Shown: positions 16,202 through 28,200 of the stretch, one piece after another
How the letters are laid out: every line of letters begins with the position of its first letter
How positions within the stretch are numbered: the stretch's first letter is position 1
Origin: Fidelibacterota bacterium
GTDB lineage: Bacteria > Fidelibacterota > UBA8477 > JABMPR01
Direction: 5' to 3'
DNA: 49,579 nt
NCBI GenBank assembly: GCA_021734255.1
Contig: JAIPJM010000018.1
Span: 1 to 49,579 of the forward strand
Notes under the pieces: generated by a model
What the model was told of the DNA's origin: nothing
What the model saw: only the letters and a program-made list of their open reading frames with translations
The model's database searches: none
Position numbers and translations under genes: made by a program

Positions 16202-16696
16202 ATGAAAAGATCAATCTCAAAGTGGATGCATTTCACAATAGGTGCAATTCTAAGTGCGTCAATGGTCTACGCTCAGGGTACACCCAAGTTGGATCTGGCA
16301 ATGGCAGAGCAGAAGGTCAATCTCACGGCCAGTGAAATGAATGACGCTTCAACTGTCGCATACCAGCCTGGTGACACACTGCGCTATATGATCACTGCGG
16401 CGAATGTTGGTGACGGACTGATGACCGAACCTGAAGTGATCGATCCTATCCCCACAGGGGTTACCTACATCGCTAACAGCGCAGTGGGTGAGAACACCAC
16501 TACCACCTTCTCTATCGATCAGGGCAGAACCTACATGGCCTGGCCACCGACTTACACCGTTCGCAATGCTCAGGGTGAGTTGATCGAGAGAGTAGCAACT
16601 CCTGATATGATCACTCATATCAAGTGGAACATCCTCAGGGACCTCAATCCCGGGGACTCATCAAACCTAGAATTTCTCGTTGAGGTGAGCAAATGA
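16202..16696 (+). CDS. Secreted single-DUF11-domain protein
   Basis: 164 aa with a signal peptide of about 24 residues ending SMVYA before QGTPKL. One DUF11-type (conserved repeat) beta-sandwich fills the rest, with YQPGDTLRYMITAANVGDG, VIDPIPTGVTYIANSAVG and a C-terminal NPGDSSNLEFLVEV. ATG 16202 is chosen because GTGAGG lies 6 nt upstream and the signal peptide begins there. The frame is open further upstream across the structured leader and is not coding there. It is the first gene of the five-gene surface operon. Its closest relative in the window is the last DUF11 module of the 858-aa protein. It may be a pilin-like or capping subunit; this is inference. Confidence 0.8.
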   Translation: MKRSISKWMHFTIGAILSASMVYAQGTPKLDLAMAEQKVNLTASEMNDASTVAYQPGDTLRYMITAANVGDGLMTEPEVIDPIPTGVTYIANSAVGENTTTTFSIDQGRTYMAWPPTYTVRNAQGELIERVATPDMITHIKWNILRDLNPGDSSNLEFLVEVSK

Positions 16697-16761
16697 TGCA
16701 CGCAAATCTCAACATTCGACAAAATTTAGAAAATAAAAACGAAGCAAATAAGGAGGGTAAA

Positions 16762-18498
16762 ATGAAACCTACTCGCTTCTTAACAGTGGCTGTGATCCTG
16801 ATCGGATTGACAGCTTCTGCATTCGCTGCAGGTACACCAGCCGGGACGACGATCTCGAATCAGGCTACCGGTACCTACAAGGATGCAAACGGAAACGCCC
16901 TGGATGGTGTTTCCTCAAACACAGTGACAACCACGGTGAGCCAGGTTGCGGGTACCTCGGTCGGAAACGACCAGGCCCAGAATTTGGCTTCCATGAGCTC
17001 AGTCACATACCCAGTAACCCTTACAAACACCGGTAACGGTACCGACTCTTTCACATTATCAGCCGGAACAGGTGGTGGTGAGCAGGCTAGCACCTATACA
17101 GTTGAGGTCTATCATGATGTGGATGGTAGCGGTACTGTGAATGCTGGTGATACACTGGCCACATTGGCTGAAGATATTGCAGCTGATGGTACTTATTCGA
17201 TTTTGGTACAGGTGAGTGACACCACTTTTGCGGGCGCGCCTAATGATGATGTGATTGCCGTGACATTGACATCACTCTCCAGTTTTGATGAGGGTGTCAG
17301 TGATGCAACCGTGCTGACCTCTACCTTACAGGCTGCTGCCTTGACAGCAACTGTTTCGGTAGTCGATGATGGCGATCCCCAACCAGGTGAGACTATTACT
17401 TTTGAAGTTTGTCTCACCAATAATGGTACAGCCACAGCCTACAATGTTCAGTTCGTCAATCTGATCCCAACGAATACCACTTATTCTGCAGGAACCATCA
17501 GACACGGAACAACAGGTTGGTCCAATGGGTCACTGATCACCGATACAAACGATACTGGGATTGATACCTATGATGGTGACTACAATCTCACTACAGCCAG
17601 CACAATAACCGTCGATCTTGGTGATATCGCTGGTGGTGGTAGTATCTGTATCTACTACAAGGTGACGATCAACAGCGGTCTAGCCGAAGGAGAGACCATT
17701 GTCAATGAACCGGTCATCGATTATGAAAATGGCGGCGGCGATCCCTACCCAACAGTAGATCCCACTGATGGTGGTGGTGGCAGTGTAGCTATCAGTGAGA
17801 GCTTCGGTGTTGAATTCGTTGCAACAGGAACAACTTCCTTCACAGGCGATCCCAGTGATTCACTGTTCTATGCTTTCACTGTAGAGAACCTGGGTAATGG
17901 AACTGACAACTTTGACTTGAGTGCTACCACAGAAGACTTCGTTGTCTGGACCTTCTACATCGATACTGATGGTAGCGGTACACTTTCCGTTGCTGAACTG
18001 GCCGCAGGTGCAGTCACTGCAACTGGCGATCTTACTCAGAATGAAGTCGGTGATTATGTAGCCCTCGGTATCATTCCAGCTGGTACAGCAGATGCTGTTA
18101 CTGATGCAACCACATTCACTGCTGCTTCACAGGGTGATGAAGGAACATCAACTGACACAGGAACGGCATCAGCTACCTGTACAGCGCCTCTTCTGACACT
18201 CGTTAAAGCTGTTGATAATGCTACTGCTGCACCTGGCGACACACTGACCTATACCATCACTGTCGCTAATAGTGGTACTGGTGTAGCCACAACAGTTGTG
18301 GTCTCAGACGTTATTCCCACCAACACAAGCTATGTTGCTGAAAGTATGACCATTGACGGTTCAAGCGTTGATGATGCCAGCAACACAGATGGAGGCACAC
18401 TGTCTGGCGGATCCGTTGTATTCGATTTCGACACGATGGATGCTTCCGGTGGTGCAAATGATGACCACACACTCGTCTTTAAGGTCATCGTAGACTAA
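16762..18498 (+). CDS. Secreted DUF11-repeat surface protein
   Basis: 578 aa. Signal peptide of about 22 residues (LTASAFA before AGTPAG). The mature start AGTPAGTTISNQATGTYKD is a typical opening of large DUF11 surface proteins. Several beta-sandwich modules follow; two clear DUF11 modules are ETITFEVCLTNNGTATAYNV and PGDTLTYTITVANSGTGVAT. Asp/Gly-rich turns such as DVDGSGTVNAGD and DTDGSGTLSVAE could bind calcium. ATG 16762 follows AAGGAGGG. The composition is rich in Thr, Gly, Asp and Ala with almost no Cys. It is probably an abundant surface-layer or fibre component. Confidence 0.82.
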   Translation: MKPTRFLTVAVILIGLTASAFAAGTPAGTTISNQATGTYKDANGNALDGVSSNTVTTTVSQVAGTSVGNDQAQNLASMSSVTYPVTLTNTGNGTDSFTLSAGTGGGEQASTYTVEVYHDVDGSGTVNAGDTLATLAEDIAADGTYSILVQVSDTTFAGAPNDDVIAVTLTSLSSFDEGVSDATVLTSTLQAAALTATVSVVDDGDPQPGETITFEVCLTNNGTATAYNVQFVNLIPTNTTYSAGTIRHGTTGWSNGSLITDTNDTGIDTYDGDYNLTTASTITVDLGDIAGGGSICIYYKVTINSGLAEGETIVNEPVIDYENGGGDPYPTVDPTDGGGGSVAISESFGVEFVATGTTSFTGDPSDSLFYAFTVENLGNGTDNFDLSATTEDFVVWTFYIDTDGSGTLSVAELAAGAVTATGDLTQNEVGDYVALGIIPAGTADAVTDATTFTAASQGDEGTSTDTGTASATCTAPLLTLVKAVDNATAAPGDTLTYTITVANSGTGVATTVVVSDVIPTNTSYVAESMTIDGSSVDDASNTDGGTLSGGSVVFDFDTMDASGGANDDHTLVFKVIVD

Positions 18499-18564
18499 GG
18501 ACCCTGAAGGACGTCTTGTGATTTATAGGTTTCTAACCCTCTACACGAATCCCGTGAGCGGATA

Positions 18565-21500
18565 ATGAGACGATTTCTCGCCTTATTCTCCCTCATGGGA
18601 GCCGTGGTTTTTGGTCAGGTTCCAGTTGGTTCCCAGATCACGAACACGGCCCAGTCCTCCTACCAGGATGGATCAGGGACGACGTTTGTGGGTAGCTCCA
18701 ATACGGTAAATACTACCGTCGCTGCCGGTTACCAGCTGGCAATCGCCAAAACTGCTGGAGCGAGTATTGTCGCTCCAGGCGAGAGTATGACCTATACGAT
18801 CACAATCACAAACACAGGTAACATTTCCCCAGGAAAATTCACAGTATCCGATACCCTCAGCACGCAATTTGAGCTTGTCTCAAGCACACCAAGTGCTGAC
18901 ACTTTCGGAAATATTATCACATGGAACGAGACAGGTATTGATCCCGATGAAACATTGGAATACCAGCTTGTTGTACGAGCCAAGTCAAGCGTCCCAAGTC
19001 AGACTGTCATTACAAACCAGGCCTGGATACATGTCCTTGATGGTTTCACAATGGCTTCTGGCCCAGTTAATATTACTGTGGGTGCTCTTTCTGACATCAG
19101 TATCAGCAAGTCTGCTGTTGAGGATATGGCTGCTATTGGAGATACGATCCATTATGAGATCGCCATCACCAACACCGGTAATGTCCCATCAGCAACAACC
19201 ATCGTTTCTGATGAACTTCCTGATCATGTCAGATTTGCAGGTACCACACATGGTGGATCCCACTCAAGTGGTGTTGTCACCTGGAACCTCGTCAATATTG
19301 CGCCAGGAGACTCTGTCATCCTGCCGCTGAATGTGATTGTAGAGGCTAGCATGCCTATCAACACTGAATTGTCGAATACTGCCCAGGTGAATAATGGAAC
19401 CATAGTCAGAAGCTCTACAACCACACTCATGGCGAATCCCTGGATTCAGACCCTCAGTAAATGGGCTGCAGATGGAGAATATGGTTTCCAGGATACCGTG
19501 GCATTTATTATTACTATTAATAATGAGTCCCCTGTAGATGTGCATGCTGTTACTGTACGGGATACACTTCCTGCACCCCTCCAATTCGTATCTGCTTCCC
19601 ATGAAGCGGTTTACGACAACGGAGTTGTTTCATGGAATCTGGGTACCCTGAATAGTGGAGATGTTTCTGAACTCACAGTAGTTACCACAGTCGGCTCCTT
19701 ACTGGAAGCCCGGAACGAGATCACGAACAGGGCCTGGATCTCTACAGCAAACGCAGGCAGCAGCTATGGCGACCATGTCGTTTCATTGGCCGCTTTCCCT
19801 GAGTTAGCCTTGACGAAACAGGCTGTCGGAACCGTTCTGGCCGGTGATTCACTGGTCTATACCTTCTTGATGAGCAATTCTGGAAACTCAATGGCTCACG
19901 AAGTGGTACTTGAGGATACACTCCCGGCAACCGTGAGTTTTGGTTCTGCCACCGGTAACTATAGCTACGATGCGAATTCTCACAAAGTGACATGGAACGT
20001 GGGAGAGATCGCAGTAGGTGCAACGGACACCTTGAAATTGACAACCCATGTCAATTATCCGGTCATCGATGGGACAACTTTTAACAACACAGCACATCTC
20101 CTCTGTGTTGAAGGAAGTCAGGCCTATTCATCTATCACAACCCAGATCCAGTCTTCACCAGGTCTGGTCCTGGATATTCTTGGTCCCAAGAGTGCAGTGG
20201 CAGGTGAGCATGTTGAATACGAACTGAAATACAGGAATGAACGTACTGAGATCGCAACGGCCCTTGTCTTAACAGACACACTGCCTGAAGAAGTCCTCTA
20301 CCTCAGCGCTTTACCTGAGCACAGCTATGATCCTGCAACACGAGTTGTTAGCTGGAACCTCGACAATCTGGTTCCTGGCGATTCCGGCACGGTCATTGTC
20401 AATACTCAGGTTATTGATGATCAACGATCACCGAAGACCGTGCGTAGTGCCGGTCTTATCGCCTGTGAACAGGGTGATCAGGCGCTTGGTGAACATGATC
20501 TCTTCATTCGCGCTCCTGTACTGGATATCGATATCGTTGGAGATACCACCTTCATCGAAGCTGGTGAATTGATCAGTTATGATATCGCATTCCAGAATGT
20601 CGGTGACACGACTGCGACCAATGTCGTGGTTGTGGATTCACTTCCAATAGAAGCAGAATTCTTGAGTGCTTCAGGAAATGGTGTCTATGATGCAGAGACC
20701 CACTCTGTATCATGGTTGATCGGTGATCTTGAACCAATTACTGAGACCACAAATGAGGCAAATACTCTACATTCACTTGGCGATAAAGCCGGTGATGCAA
20801 GCGGTCCTGTCGCGCTTCAGATCGATGTACGGGTGATCTATCCTCTGCCTGATGGCAGTAACTTGTTGAATCGTGCCTATATCTCATCCGATGAGGAAGT
20901 CGTTGCTCAGGCAACCTGGCTTGCCATCGTGAGATCAGCACCGACAATTGCCTTCACAAAAACTGCACCTGTAGAAGTATTGCCTGGTGAACAGATCGAA
21001 TATGTACTGGATTATGCCAATGTAGGTACGGATCAGGCAACCGGCGTCAGCATTGTTGACACCCTGGATGCTCGGGTAGCATTTGAGCGTGTCACAGGTG
21101 CCGGTATCTATGATCCCATCGAGCATACTGTATCCTGGGAACTGGGTACAGTGGCAGTTGGAGATACGGGAAGTCTCCATATCGTAACAATTGTAGATCT
21201 GGATCTGGAAAACGGAGCTAGCGTCGGTAATCGCGCCTGGTTGACCTCAAATGAACTGGAAGCTATTCCAGCTGAGGTTAACACATTCAATATCCTACCG
21301 TTGACCATGGAGCTTAAAGCCAGTCCAGATAGGATCCTGGGTAATGGTACCCAATCCTCAGTGTTGGCCGCTCATGTGTTCTCATTCCTTGGTAATCCTG
21401 CACCAGACGGTGTTGACGTTTATTTCTTCACCGATTTTGGTACAATTCCTGATTCAGTCCACACGACTAAGACAACGGATGGAATTGCCTACAGCACGCT

Positions 21501-24500
21501 CGTGGCTGATACCGTCCTGGATAAGTCCCTTATCGCAACGCCTCTGGCTCGTGCCTTCTGGACACCAACTGAATACACCGAGGATACAACGGAAGTTCTC
21601 TTCCTCATCGGTGCCTTCGATGGTACTATTACGAACACGCAGAGTGTTCCTCAGGAAGGTATTCGTGTCGAACTGAGGCAGAGGGATACCGACGAATATG
21701 CTGGACATGCTAGCACGAATGCGAACGGGTATTATCTGATCCCATTTTACGAATCAGGTGATTATAAGATAGTATACTCACTCGTGGATCAGTTCGGTCA
21801 GACTTTCGAGACCACCCAGGAAGTGGTCATCGAAACACCTACAGAGGGATCACTGGTTACCAACCTGAACTCCATTTCTGGCTGGATCTATGACCAAGTC
21901 ACTGGTGAAGTTATCACCGATGATAGTCTTCTGGTGATTCTCGGAGGTAGTCCTGATACAACTGGTAGTGGTCTGTCCAAACGCACGGATCATCACTTCA
22001 AGGATTCGACCTACACAGATTCAACTGGTAAATATTTCTTTACCAACCTGTTACCAGCTGAGTATACACTTGAAGTACTCTATAATGGTGTCAGCTCTTA
22101 CAGCGACGGAACATTAGATGTCAATCTAATGACCCCCGGACTATTTGTTGTAAATGCTAACGTCACGCTTCGCAGTCTACCATTCTATATGTTCAAGACT
22201 GTAGACAAAGTTGAAGCGGCAGTCCATGATACACTGCACTACACGATCCACTTCGGATTACAGGCACCGGTCCCAAGCTATGCCGATTCAATCTTCATTC
22301 ACGATGTCCTCCCCAATGGTCTGGAACTGATTCCAGGTTCGATCAAAAAAGATGATCAGACAGTTGAGAGAAAATTGGCGAAGGATGCCTCCGAGCTTTT
22401 ATTCATCAGGCCTTCCATCGACACAACAGATTCATTGACAGTTGAGTTTGACGCAGTGATTACAGATGCTGTTGGTCCGGGTTGGGTCGAGAATATCGCC
22501 GTTCTCTCCAATGTTGGTGGCGACAGTCTTAGCAGCGTAAGAAGACCTAAATCAAACGCCAGAACCAAGATCATTTATCCTGACCTCAAGATTGATAAGA
22601 CCAGTAATCGTCGCGTTATTGAAAGAGGAGATGTCATCACTTACACATTGACCATAAGTAATGAAAGTACAGATGATATATACCAGAATTTTGTTATTGA
22701 AGATCTCCTCCCACTTGGATTCAAATATCGTAGCAATACCACCTATCTGAGAGGAACGAAGATATCTGATCCAACCATCGCTGAAAGTGGTAAGAAACAA
22801 TTGGCCTTAACCTGGCCCCTGACGGATACCCTCCGTGCCGGCGAATCTTTCATACTTAAGTACCGCGTCATTGCTGGTCTGAATAGTAAAGAGGGTGTGA
22901 ATACGAACATGGCCATTGCTCATGCGACTACCAACAGAGGATTTGGTGTCACAACAGTCGAGCCCGGCCTTGCAGATGTTATTCTGAAGCCTGGATTATT
23001 CAGTGACAATGGTTTGATCATTGGTAAGGTCTATTTCGACACCAATGGTAACATGATCCATGACAATAATGAACAGACAGTTAAAGATGTTGAACTTATC
23101 ATGGAGAATGGCGCCAGGATACGCACAGATGAATACGGAAAATATAGCGTGCCGAACATCAGTGCTGGCATGCACGTGATCCGCGTGCTTGAAAGCACAT
23201 TACCCGAGCTGAGCGAGATCATCAATGATTCACCAGCATATATGGGTGATACGCAGAGCAAGATGGTGCGTGTCCCGGCAGCAGGTATATCGAAAGCCAA
23301 TTTTGCCCTGCGTAGAATAGCAGTACCGGGAATCATTACTGGTCAGGTATACTTCGATATGAACGAGAATGGTATCCTGGATCCCCTGGAAGGATTCGAG
23401 TCGGATATCATGGTTTCACTCAATGATACGCTACTGGTTAAGACGGACAGTCTGGGTCGATTCATTTTTGAAAAAACACCCCTGGGTGTTGCTGCTCTGT
23501 CGATCGATGAAAGCAGCCTGCCATCCTACGCCAGACTGTTCCCAATGGATTCAACTGTTGATTCTACAGGTGGATCCCATAATCTCTGGAATGCAACGCT
23601 GACCTCAGGTGACAGCATGAACGTGAACATACCATTGAAAAAACTTGAGCTCTTCAGTGTCCTGAGTAAAAAGGCAACCCTGGAAATGAAGACTGAGATG
23701 CTCACAGAAGAATTTAGACTCCTGGTCTACAAACCCTGGAGTATGAACATCAGAGCTGGTTTTGCAACTGGATCTGCCACGCTCCAGCAAGAGATCCTAT
23801 CCGAGCTGAAGAATGTAGGTGATCTGATGAAGTGGCAGACACAGATCAACCTCGATATCAATGGTCATACCGATAATGTCCCCCTGGGTGGTAACGGGCA
23901 GTTCGCCAGCAATGAGGAACTCTCCGAAGCCAGAGCAAATGCCATCAAGGACTACCTGATTGCGACCATGGGTATCGATGAAAGCAGGATCTTTGCCGCG
24001 GGTCATGGCGATACATTACCGCTGGTATCCAATGACAGTCCTGAAGGCCGGACCTTGAATAGACGCGTCGAAATGAAATTCTATAATGCAGCCACCGATG
24101 ATTCAGACTTCAACCAGCTGGAGTTCATGTACGAGATCGATTATACTGGTGAAATTCCACTCAGTGATATCCGTCTCCACCACGATCTCCCTGCAGGCTT
24201 TATATATAAAGAAGGGACTGCAACTGTCGATTCTATACAGACCGAACCAGCTTTCCATGAAGATGAGCATGATGTCTGGGAAATGGGTGACTGGAAAGCT
24301 GAGAAACATACAAAATTTGATATTGCCATGAAACCTGATGATTTTGAGAAGGTACAGAACACAGGTATCGTCTCAGCCCACCTGGAAATGGTCGATATAG
24401 ATGGGAATGTTATTGTAACTGACAGTCTTGAGACCAAGATATCAACGCTGATGGAGACCCTGTCCTTCAACATGATCCTCGAGGGCACCCAGTTCGCTTC

Positions 24501-25245
24501 TGGTTCGGCGGACCTGCAGCCATCCGCACTACCAAGTCTGAACAAACTCGGTAAGTTCCTGGCCTGGCAACCTGAGATCGAAGTAGTTATTGAAGGCTTC
24601 ACAGACAACCGTGGATCACTGGAATTCAACATGCTGCTGTCTGAATGGAGAGCGATTAGTGTGAAGAATTATCTCATGGCTAATTTTGAGGTGAATCCAG
24701 ACAATATTCACATTCATGGTCTGGGACCCCACTATCCAGCCGGTGACAACGAGACCTGGAGTGGTCGTGCAGCAAACCGACGTGTGGAAGTCCTCGTGAA
24801 TGCAGAAGTGGGTGAGGCTGCACTGCTTGAATTGGATATGCTGAAGGAGTCATTTAAACAAACATTTGAAATCCCCATTGATCCCATGAAGATGATGGAA
24901 CCAGACTCGGCTCTGAGTATTCCATCAAACCAAAGTTCAACCTTGAAGTTAAATTTAAGTTTCCCCGCATATAGGGACGCGACATTAGTTACAATTGAAG
25001 TGGTCATACCTTCAGATCTGAGCTATGTTGAGGCAGCTGGATTGCAGAAATCTATGAGTGAGCGTATAGAACCAGGCGTCACTTCGGCTGCTCCTACTGT
25101 CCAGATCCATGCAGGAGAAGGCGTATTGGGTAGGAGAGAATTGAAGATGAATGTTCAGCTGTTTGAATACGGTGAGCCAATTTCTACAGTCATCGAACGT
25201 ACAGTGGTCGTGAATATAGAAGAACCGGAACGAAGCTATGAATAG
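18565..25245 (+). CDS. Giant multidomain surface protein: DUF11 repeats, SdrD-like and two OmpA domains
   Basis: 2226 aa with a signal peptide (about 17 residues, VVFG before QVPVG). Seven DUF11 modules lie at about residues 55-880, each with a pattern like GDTIHYEIAITNTGN then DELP and VTWNL. A Big-1/invasin-like domain is near 912-985, and two carboxypeptidase-regulatory-like domains near 1018-1176. Two more DUF11-like modules span 1205-1437. Two SdrD-B-like domains (GKVYFDTNGNMIHDNNEQ; GQVYFDMNENGILDP) lie at about 1484-1650. An OmpA-like domain is at 1728-1838 (NGHTDNVPLGG, LNRRVEMKF), a degenerate DUF11 module near 1850-1926, and a second OmpA-like domain at 1967-2079 (EGFTDNRGS, ANRRVEVLV). 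About 147 residues follow. The OmpA domains imply peptidoglycan anchoring and the repeats an extended stalk. The ribosome binding site is weak (GAGCGG). The end overlaps the barrel gene by 8 nt. Confidence 0.88.
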   Translation: MRRFLALFSLMGAVVFGQVPVGSQITNTAQSSYQDGSGTTFVGSSNTVNTTVAAGYQLAIAKTAGASIVAPGESMTYTITITNTGNISPGKFTVSDTLSTQFELVSSTPSADTFGNIITWNETGIDPDETLEYQLVVRAKSSVPSQTVITNQAWIHVLDGFTMASGPVNITVGALSDISISKSAVEDMAAIGDTIHYEIAITNTGNVPSATTIVSDELPDHVRFAGTTHGGSHSSGVVTWNLVNIAPGDSVILPLNVIVEASMPINTELSNTAQVNNGTIVRSSTTTLMANPWIQTLSKWAADGEYGFQDTVAFIITINNESPVDVHAVTVRDTLPAPLQFVSASHEAVYDNGVVSWNLGTLNSGDVSELTVVTTVGSLLEARNEITNRAWISTANAGSSYGDHVVSLAAFPELALTKQAVGTVLAGDSLVYTFLMSNSGNSMAHEVVLEDTLPATVSFGSATGNYSYDANSHKVTWNVGEIAVGATDTLKLTTHVNYPVIDGTTFNNTAHLLCVEGSQAYSSITTQIQSSPGLVLDILGPKSAVAGEHVEYELKYRNERTEIATALVLTDTLPEEVLYLSALPEHSYDPATRVVSWNLDNLVPGDSGTVIVNTQVIDDQRSPKTVRSAGLIACEQGDQALGEHDLFIRAPVLDIDIVGDTTFIEAGELISYDIAFQNVGDTTATNVVVVDSLPIEAEFLSASGNGVYDAETHSVSWLIGDLEPITETTNEANTLHSLGDKAGDASGPVALQIDVRVIYPLPDGSNLLNRAYISSDEEVVAQATWLAIVRSAPTIAFTKTAPVEVLPGEQIEYVLDYANVGTDQATGVSIVDTLDARVAFERVTGAGIYDPIEHTVSWELGTVAVGDTGSLHIVTIVDLDLENGASVGNRAWLTSNELEAIPAEVNTFNILPLTMELKASPDRILGNGTQSSVLAAHVFSFLGNPAPDGVDVYFFTDFGTIPDSVHTTKTTDGIAYSTLVADTVLDKSLIATPLARAFWTPTEYTEDTTEVLFLIGAFDGTITNTQSVPQEGIRVELRQRDTDEYAGHASTNANGYYLIPFYESGDYKIVYSLVDQFGQTFETTQEVVIETPTEGSLVTNLNSISGWIYDQVTGEVITDDSLLVILGGSPDTTGSGLSKRTDHHFKDSTYTDSTGKYFFTNLLPAEYTLEVLYNGVSSYSDGTLDVNLMTPGLFVVNANVTLRSLPFYMFKTVDKVEAAVHDTLHYTIHFGLQAPVPSYADSIFIHDVLPNGLELIPGSIKKDDQTVERKLAKDASELLFIRPSIDTTDSLTVEFDAVITDAVGPGWVENIAVLSNVGGDSLSSVRRPKSNARTKIIYPDLKIDKTSNRRVIERGDVITYTLTISNESTDDIYQNFVIEDLLPLGFKYRSNTTYLRGTKISDPTIAESGKKQLALTWPLTDTLRAGESFILKYRVIAGLNSKEGVNTNMAIAHATTNRGFGVTTVEPGLADVILKPGLFSDNGLIIGKVYFDTNGNMIHDNNEQTVKDVELIMENGARIRTDEYGKYSVPNISAGMHVIRVLESTLPELSEIINDSPAYMGDTQSKMVRVPAAGISKANFALRRIAVPGIITGQVYFDMNENGILDPLEGFESDIMVSLNDTLLVKTDSLGRFIFEKTPLGVAALSIDESSLPSYARLFPMDSTVDSTGGSHNLWNATLTSGDSMNVNIPLKKLELFSVLSKKATLEMKTEMLTEEFRLLVYKPWSMNIRAGFATGSATLQQEILSELKNVGDLMKWQTQINLDINGHTDNVPLGGNGQFASNEELSEARANAIKDYLIATMGIDESRIFAAGHGDTLPLVSNDSPEGRTLNRRVEMKFYNAATDDSDFNQLEFMYEIDYTGEIPLSDIRLHHDLPAGFIYKEGTATVDSIQTEPAFHEDEHDVWEMGDWKAEKHTKFDIAMKPDDFEKVQNTGIVSAHLEMVDIDGNVIVTDSLETKISTLMETLSFNMILEGTQFASGSADLQPSALPSLNKLGKFLAWQPEIEVVIEGFTDNRGSLEFNMLLSEWRAISVKNYLMANFEVNPDNIHIHGLGPHYPAGDNETWSGRAANRRVEVLVNAEVGEAALLELDMLKESFKQTFEIPIDPMKMMEPDSALSIPSNQSSTLKLNLSFPAYRDATLVTIEVVIPSDLSYVEAAGLQKSMSERIEPGVTSAAPTVQIHAGEGVLGRRELKMNVQLFEYGEPISTVIERTVVVNIEEPERSYE

Positions 25246-28200
25246 ACTGATCAAAATCCTATTCAGCCTGATGGTATCGAGCACGCTGTTTGCCCAGGTT
25301 ATCATGCTTGAACCAAAAGATGGATCGATCAGTCGACTGAATCGTATATCAGTGACGATAGCCGGTAAAGCTGGTTCTCCCGCCAAGCTGTTTATTAATG
25401 ATTCTCTTCGCGTTGAAAATAATATCCGCATCGATGGAATTCTTGACTTTTTAAATGTCGCAGTTCCAGTTGGCCCGATCAGCATCAGAGCTGAAGCTAT
25501 CGGAGCAGGAGATAGAACATTTACTGCAGAAAAGACCATTCATGTCCTGGGGCCCCTGGCGGAGATTCGTGGTCAGTCTGCTCTTATTGAGCAACCTGCC
25601 GACGGAAGAACGGTCACAGATTATAAATTTGAACTGTTGGATGCCTGGGGTTACAAACTGACCGATATTGGTATCGCAACGATAAACCTCACATCCGGTA
25701 CGATTGTTAATGAGGATGTGGACAAGGAGACCGTGGGGCATCAAGTTCGGGTTGAGCAGGGCGTCGTAACAGTGAGTATTCAGAGTCCTACAGAAGCGAC
25801 AGAAAGAGGTCAGATCGAGGTCCAGTCAATGGGCTACACCACCCGCTTCGACATGAAATACAGCATTCCAGTCGAACCCTTCATCCTGGTAGGCTCTGCC
25901 AATGGCGCCTTATCAACCCTGGCAGACGGACAGGATCCTGATGGATTACCTCATTTCGGAATAATTAATGAGAATAATCGCACCCTGGGCAGCAATGCCA
26001 TGGTAGGAGGCAGAGCAGCCTTCTATGCTAAAGGAAGTGTTAAACCAGGGCTCAGGTTAACTGCTTCTCTGGATACGGATCGAGGCTACCTGGATCAACT
26101 CTTTGTGGATGTAGACCCGGATGAATTGTACCCGCTTTTGGGCGATGCCAGTACCATCGAATATGATGTTCAGAGTCGGTCCAAGCTTTACATGAGACTG
26201 GAACAGTCCGAGTCCTTCCTCCTTTTTGGCGACTATAATACAAATATTACTGACAACGAATTCACTTCATATAACCGTACATTTAATGGTCTGCTGGGTC
26301 GTTACATCCTGAAAGATCACCAGCTACAGGTATTCGGAACGGCCACTGATCGTGCCATGAAGCAGGAGGAGATCAGGGGGGAAGGTATCAGTGGTTTCTA
26401 CTATTTGAGTACCGCTGGGAACACAGTCACTCGTTTTTCTGAGAAGATCAGATTGGTCACCAAGGATCGTTATCACCCGGAGACCATCCTGGAATCTAAA
26501 GATCTAACCCGTTTCTTTGATTATGACATTAACTATGTGGACGGAACCCTCATGTTCAAACAGCCGGTCGCAGCCATGGATGGAAACGCGAATCCCATAT
26601 TCATAGTGGTATCATATGAATATCAGGGAGGCTCTGCCAGATCATGGATCGGTGGTGTCCGGCATAAGAGTCGGCTGAATCTGGGGGAGTTCAGTCGGAT
26701 CGATGTTGGCAGCACATTTATTACCGAACAGAGGGGAGATAAGGCCTATCTTCTGTATGGTGTGGATGGAAGCATGCCCATCAATGACAAAGTGTCTATC
26801 ACGACAGAGATTGCCCGCTCCCATACACCAGCTGCTCTCACAGACTCGGTTTCTACCGGTACAGCCTTCAGAGCTGAGGTCAAAGCACAACCCATGCAAA
26901 ACCTGGCGCTCACAAGCTATTTAAGAACGGTTGGGGATGATTTTAGCAATGCGTCGCAGGTGGGTGCCAATACCGAAACCGGGTCATTCAAATATGGATT
27001 CAATGCCCAGTATGATTCAGACAAATATGGAAAGATCATATCTGAGTTCTATGACCAGTCCAAGACCCAGGGGACCAATATCACGACCAACAGTACCGTC
27101 TTCAACATGAATGTGTTGAGGAAAATGAATGAAAAGGCGGATCTAAAGCTGGGCTATGAACTGGCCCACAGAGAGCGTAAGCAAGCAGACAGTACTTTAA
27201 GTGATGATTATTCCAACCTGCTGAAGGCTGAATATGGTATCCTGTTGCTGGACAAGATCGAAGCTGTATTCGAACATGAGCAAAACCTGAATATTGAGAA
27301 TAGAACCAAACCTACCAACTCAAGTGTGGGGCTGGTTTATCCCATTAGCAAAAAGTTGGACGTGTTTTGGAAGTACCGCTTCATTCAAGGCACCGGGGTG
27401 AATCGCCAGAGTGTCCTTGGCTTTAGATCCACTGTGAGTGAGAATACCCAGATCGAGGGGAAGTATGAGATCGGTAGTGTGACCGGAGAACAACGGAATC
27501 GCGCCAGCATTGGATTGAACAATAAGTGGCACTTGAGGGAGGACCTGGTCGTCAATATCGCCATTGAGAATACGGCAACTGTAGATTCATTTGAGATCCC
27601 CACGCCAGACCATCAAGCCATGGCGCTATCCGCTGAGTATCTGCCGGATCTACCTTTGAAGGCAACAGTCAAATATGAAATTCGCGACGATGTCAGTACC
27701 CTGCAACGCGTCATCGGCCTTGGTGGAGATATGCGGATATTCGCCGGATTTGGCGCCATTGTTAAGTTGGATCATTGGGAAAATCGCTTCAAATCGGGCA
27801 TCCAGGGATCCCTCACCAGAGATAATTTCCAGGGAGGTCTGGCCTACAGACCAGAAAATGCAGATAAGATTAACGCCCTAGCCAAATTTTCATACATCTC
27901 AGAGAGAAATACGAATGTGGCAGTCCCATACCGTCAGGATCGCTATATCCTATCAGCACATTCATATTATCAGATCACACCGCTCATTGGTTTGGGATCA
28001 CGCTTTGCTACCCGATATGTATTGGACCAGGATCAGACCTTTGCGGAAGACGTGAAGACACAAACCTATTTCTTACAGTCCCGGGGTGAATTCATCTGGA
28101 CGGAAAGAATCAGTTCCATTGTGGATCTCAGATTCATCCATATGCAACCGCAGGGGGAATCCCTCTTCGGACTGGCTGGTGAGGTGGACTACCTGGTCAT

